Positions 30,652 to 32,363 of a DNA stretch of 32,363 nt are shown here, one piece after another. A program made the position numbers and the translations under genes. This DNA comes from Candidatus Mediterraneibacter intestinavium (GTDB lineage Bacteria; Bacillota; Clostridia; Lachnospirales; Lachnospiraceae). A model generated the notes under the pieces. It saw nothing but the letters and a program-made list of their open reading frames with translations, searched no databases and had not been told where the DNA came from. The number at the start of each line of letters is the position of its first letter. Position 1 is the first letter of the stretch. The stretch is taken from positions 1 through 32,363 of the forward strand of contig DWXK01000038.1 in the NCBI GenBank assembly GCA_019119205.1, given 5' to 3'.

Positions 30652-32211
30652 ATGGAGATATTTAATTACGATGATGTGCCGGTGCTGGAAACAACAGGCG
30701 GAAAGCTGAAAGGTTACTTTTATAAAGGTGAATATATCTTCAAGGGGGTTCCCTATGCTTATGCGGATCGGTTTCAGATGCCGGAAAAAATGACATGGGA
30801 AGGAGTGAAAGACGCGACTTCTTACGGGTTCGTTTGTCCGCTCATGGCGCAGGACACGCCCAGCGCGGAACTTATGGTCCCCCATCGTTACTGGCCCCAG
30901 GATGAACATTGTCAGAACTTAAATATCTGGACAAAGACTCTGGACAGTGACAGTAAACTTCCTGTGATCGTGTGGCTGCATGGCGGAGGATATTTTGCGG
31001 GTTCTTCCATTGAGCAGGCCGCGTATGACGGATATAACATGTGCATGGAAGGGGATGTGGTAGCCGTATCGGTCAACCACAGACTGAACATCCTGGGCTA
31101 TCTTGATCTGTCTCCGTATGGAAAGAAGTATAAAAATTCGGGAAATGCAGGACATGCGGACCTGGTCGCAGCGCTGCAGTGGATACATGACAATATTGAG
31201 CTTTTCGGAGGTGATCCGGATAATGTGACGATCTTCGGGCAGTCCGGCGGAGGGATGAAAGCCGCAGATCTGATGCAGATCGAGGCAGCGGACGGACTGT
31301 TCCACAAAGCGCTGATCATGAGTGGGGTGAGCAATGCGTCGCTCATGCCTTCCTGCACCGGGAACGGGAGAAAGATCGTGGAAGCTCTTCTCAAGGAACT
31401 CGGCCTTTCCGGGGACGAGGTGGAAAAGCTGGAGACCATTCCCTACTATGAACTGGTCAATGCCTATGCGAAGGTAAGCCCGGCGGTCGCAATGCAGGGC
31501 GGCTATATCGGAGGCGGCCCGCTCGTCAATGAGTTCTATAAAGGAAATCCTCTTGACTACGGTTTCAGGGAACATGCCTTTGAGATCCCGCTTATGGTGG
31601 GCAGCGTATTTGGAGAGTTTTCTTTTGCTCCGGCAGAGTATGATAAGACACAGCTCACAGAGGAACAGATCAAGGCGATTGTGAGCGCCGTATACGGGGA
31701 GCATACCGATGAGATGATCCGGGTGTTTAAAGAGACTTACCCGGGCAAAAATGCCACTGACCTGCTGTCGGTAGACCGTGTGATGAGACAGCCTTCCAAG
31801 GAGATCGCAAAACTCCATGCGGCAGGGAAGAAGGCTGGCACTTATCTGTATGATTTTACATTGGAGTTCCCGATCCACCATAATAAGATCGCATGGCACT
31901 GCTCCGATATCCCCTTCTTCTTCCACAATACAGAGCTGGTGGAAGTGTGCCAGATCCCGGAGGTGGGAGAACGGCTGGAGAGTCAGATGTTTGAAGCGTT
32001 CATGACATTTGCAAAAAGCGGGCGCCCCCAGAGCGATAAGCTGCCGGTGTGGGATGCCGTGACAGAGGATAGGGAGCCGACCATGATCTTTGACAGGGAA
32101 TGTGAACTCCGGTACAATTTCGACGATGAACTTTATAAAAAGATCGACAGCATCCTGCCACCGTTCAATCTGATGGCGATGATGAGCGGAGATAATACGA
32201 TCCAGCATTGA
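30652..32211 (+). CDS. Type-B carboxylesterase/lipase family protein
   Basis: A 519-residue alpha/beta-hydrolase of the carboxylesterase type-B family. The oxyanion segment is VIVWLHGGGYFAGSS (HGGG at 110-113), the nucleophile elbow is FGQSGGG with S198, the likely acid is E322 (GSVFGEFSF), and the histidine is H416 in IAWHCSDIPFFF. SVNHRLNILGYLDL and HDNIELFGGDPDNVTIFGQS are strong family landmarks. The elbow reads GQSGG instead of the common GESAG, which occurs in some bacterial members. No signal peptide is visible, so it is probably cytosolic; the substrate is an unknown ester. GGAGG lies about 12 bases before the ATG. Confidence 0.9.
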   Translation: MEIFNYDDVPVLETTGGKLKGYFYKGEYIFKGVPYAYADRFQMPEKMTWEGVKDATSYGFVCPLMAQDTPSAELMVPHRYWPQDEHCQNLNIWTKTLDSDSKLPVIVWLHGGGYFAGSSIEQAAYDGYNMCMEGDVVAVSVNHRLNILGYLDLSPYGKKYKNSGNAGHADLVAALQWIHDNIELFGGDPDNVTIFGQSGGGMKAADLMQIEAADGLFHKALIMSGVSNASLMPSCTGNGRKIVEALLKELGLSGDEVEKLETIPYYELVNAYAKVSPAVAMQGGYIGGGPLVNEFYKGNPLDYGFREHAFEIPLMVGSVFGEFSFAPAEYDKTQLTEEQIKAIVSAVYGEHTDEMIRVFKETYPGKNATDLLSVDRVMRQPSKEIAKLHAAGKKAGTYLYDFTLEFPIHHNKIAWHCSDIPFFFHNTELVEVCQIPEVGERLESQMFEAFMTFAKSGRPQSDKLPVWDAVTEDREPTMIFDRECELRYNFDDELYKKIDSILPPFNLMAMMSGDNTIQH

Positions 32212-32235
32212 AAAAGGAGGGGGCTGTGATATACT
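32208..32235 (+). promoter_or_regulatory. Promoter of the terminal AAA-ATPase gene
   Basis: TTGAAA (32208-32213), 16-base spacer, TATACT (32230-32235). The -35 overlaps the stop codon of the esterase gene. Confidence 0.55.
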
Positions 32236-32269
32236 TAATTATCAGAGATATCAGAAAGGGGACTGAACT

Positions 32270-32363
32270 ATGCAGAGAAGGATCGCCATTGGTATTCAGG
32301 ACTTTACAAAAATAAAAGAGCGAAATGCATTTTATGTTGATAAAACATTATTCATTAAAGAAT
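32270..32363 (+). CDS. AAA-ATPase-like / PD-(D/E)XK family protein, N-terminal fragment
   Basis: Thirty-one codons before the window ends. The start MQRRIAIGIQDFTKIKERN and the following AFYVDKTLFIKE match the conserved N-terminus (IGIQDFxKIRExxxYYVDKT) of the large family that joins an AAA-ATPase-like domain to a C-terminal PD-(D/E)XK nuclease-like domain, abundant in gut Bacteroidetes and Clostridia. The family's function is not established. AAAGGGG lies about nine bases upstream of the ATG. The bases here are richer in A+T than in the neighbouring esterase gene, in keeping with a mobile family. Confidence 0.85.
   Translation, partial: MQRRIAIGIQDFTKIKERNAFYVDKTLFIKE

Noticed and set aside
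1-32363. CRISPR array, tRNA/rRNA genes, insertion sequences or phage genes
   Set aside because: No regularly spaced repeats, tRNA-like cloverleaf segments, transposase/integrase motifs or terminal inverted repeats were recognised by eye. A tRNAscan or IS search could still find something missed.

Overview
The window looks like a chromosomal segment of a Gram-positive anaerobe, most likely a Lachnospiraceae-type gut Clostridium relative. This is an inference from gene content and style: AGGAGG-type ribosome binding sites, about 50% G+C with GGA/CGG-rich codon use, an anaerobic two-subunit Fe-S serine dehydratase, the fused cobA-hemD gene, the CbiC/CobU route to cobalamin and an IMG-type FtsX transporter with its own two-component system. 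No rRNA, tRNA, CRISPR array, transposase or integrase was recognised. No gap without a gene exceeds about 220 bases.

Left part (1-6000). The 3' end of hemC is followed by a GNAT acetyltransferase and, on the opposite strand, an AT-richer Fic protein. Then comes cobA-hemD with its own promoter and a palindrome-rich leader. Next is a divergent pair: an AraC-type regulator and a galactokinase-family GHMP kinase whose sugar-recognition motif is altered.

6000-11700. An OmpR-type response regulator and a sensor kinase with one membrane segment and no external domain precede an ABC exporter (ATPase plus a large FtsX permease). The permease is broken by a one-base frameshift near 9801. A direct-repeat operator candidate lies just before the ATPase.

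11700-17130. A tight operon of an ArsC-like arsenate reductase/phosphatase, a cysteine-rich DUF5714-type protein, a maltose-acetyltransferase-like enzyme and threonine aldolase is followed, convergently, by a GntR (YtrA-like) regulator with a large membrane protein. A small P-loop kinase comes next.

17130-22640. A complete oligopeptide/nickel-type ABC importer: two permeases, one fused two-domain ATPase and a lipoprotein. Its promoter is a 33-base near-identical copy of the promoter in front of the ArsC operon, which links the two operons.

22640-26500. A serine/threonine module: L-serine dehydratase alpha and beta on the minus strand, a divergent LysR regulator, and a two-gene ThrE-like (YjjP/YjjB) transporter.

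26500-32363. Cobalamin/siroheme genes (a CobU with a second degenerate CobU domain, CbiC, and a precorrin-2 dehydrogenase), then a PutP-type sodium/proline symporter, a type-B carboxylesterase and the first codons of an AAA-ATPase/PD-(D/E)XK family protein running off the right end. Tetrapyrrole genes therefore sit at both ends of the window, separated by about 23 kb of unrelated cargo.
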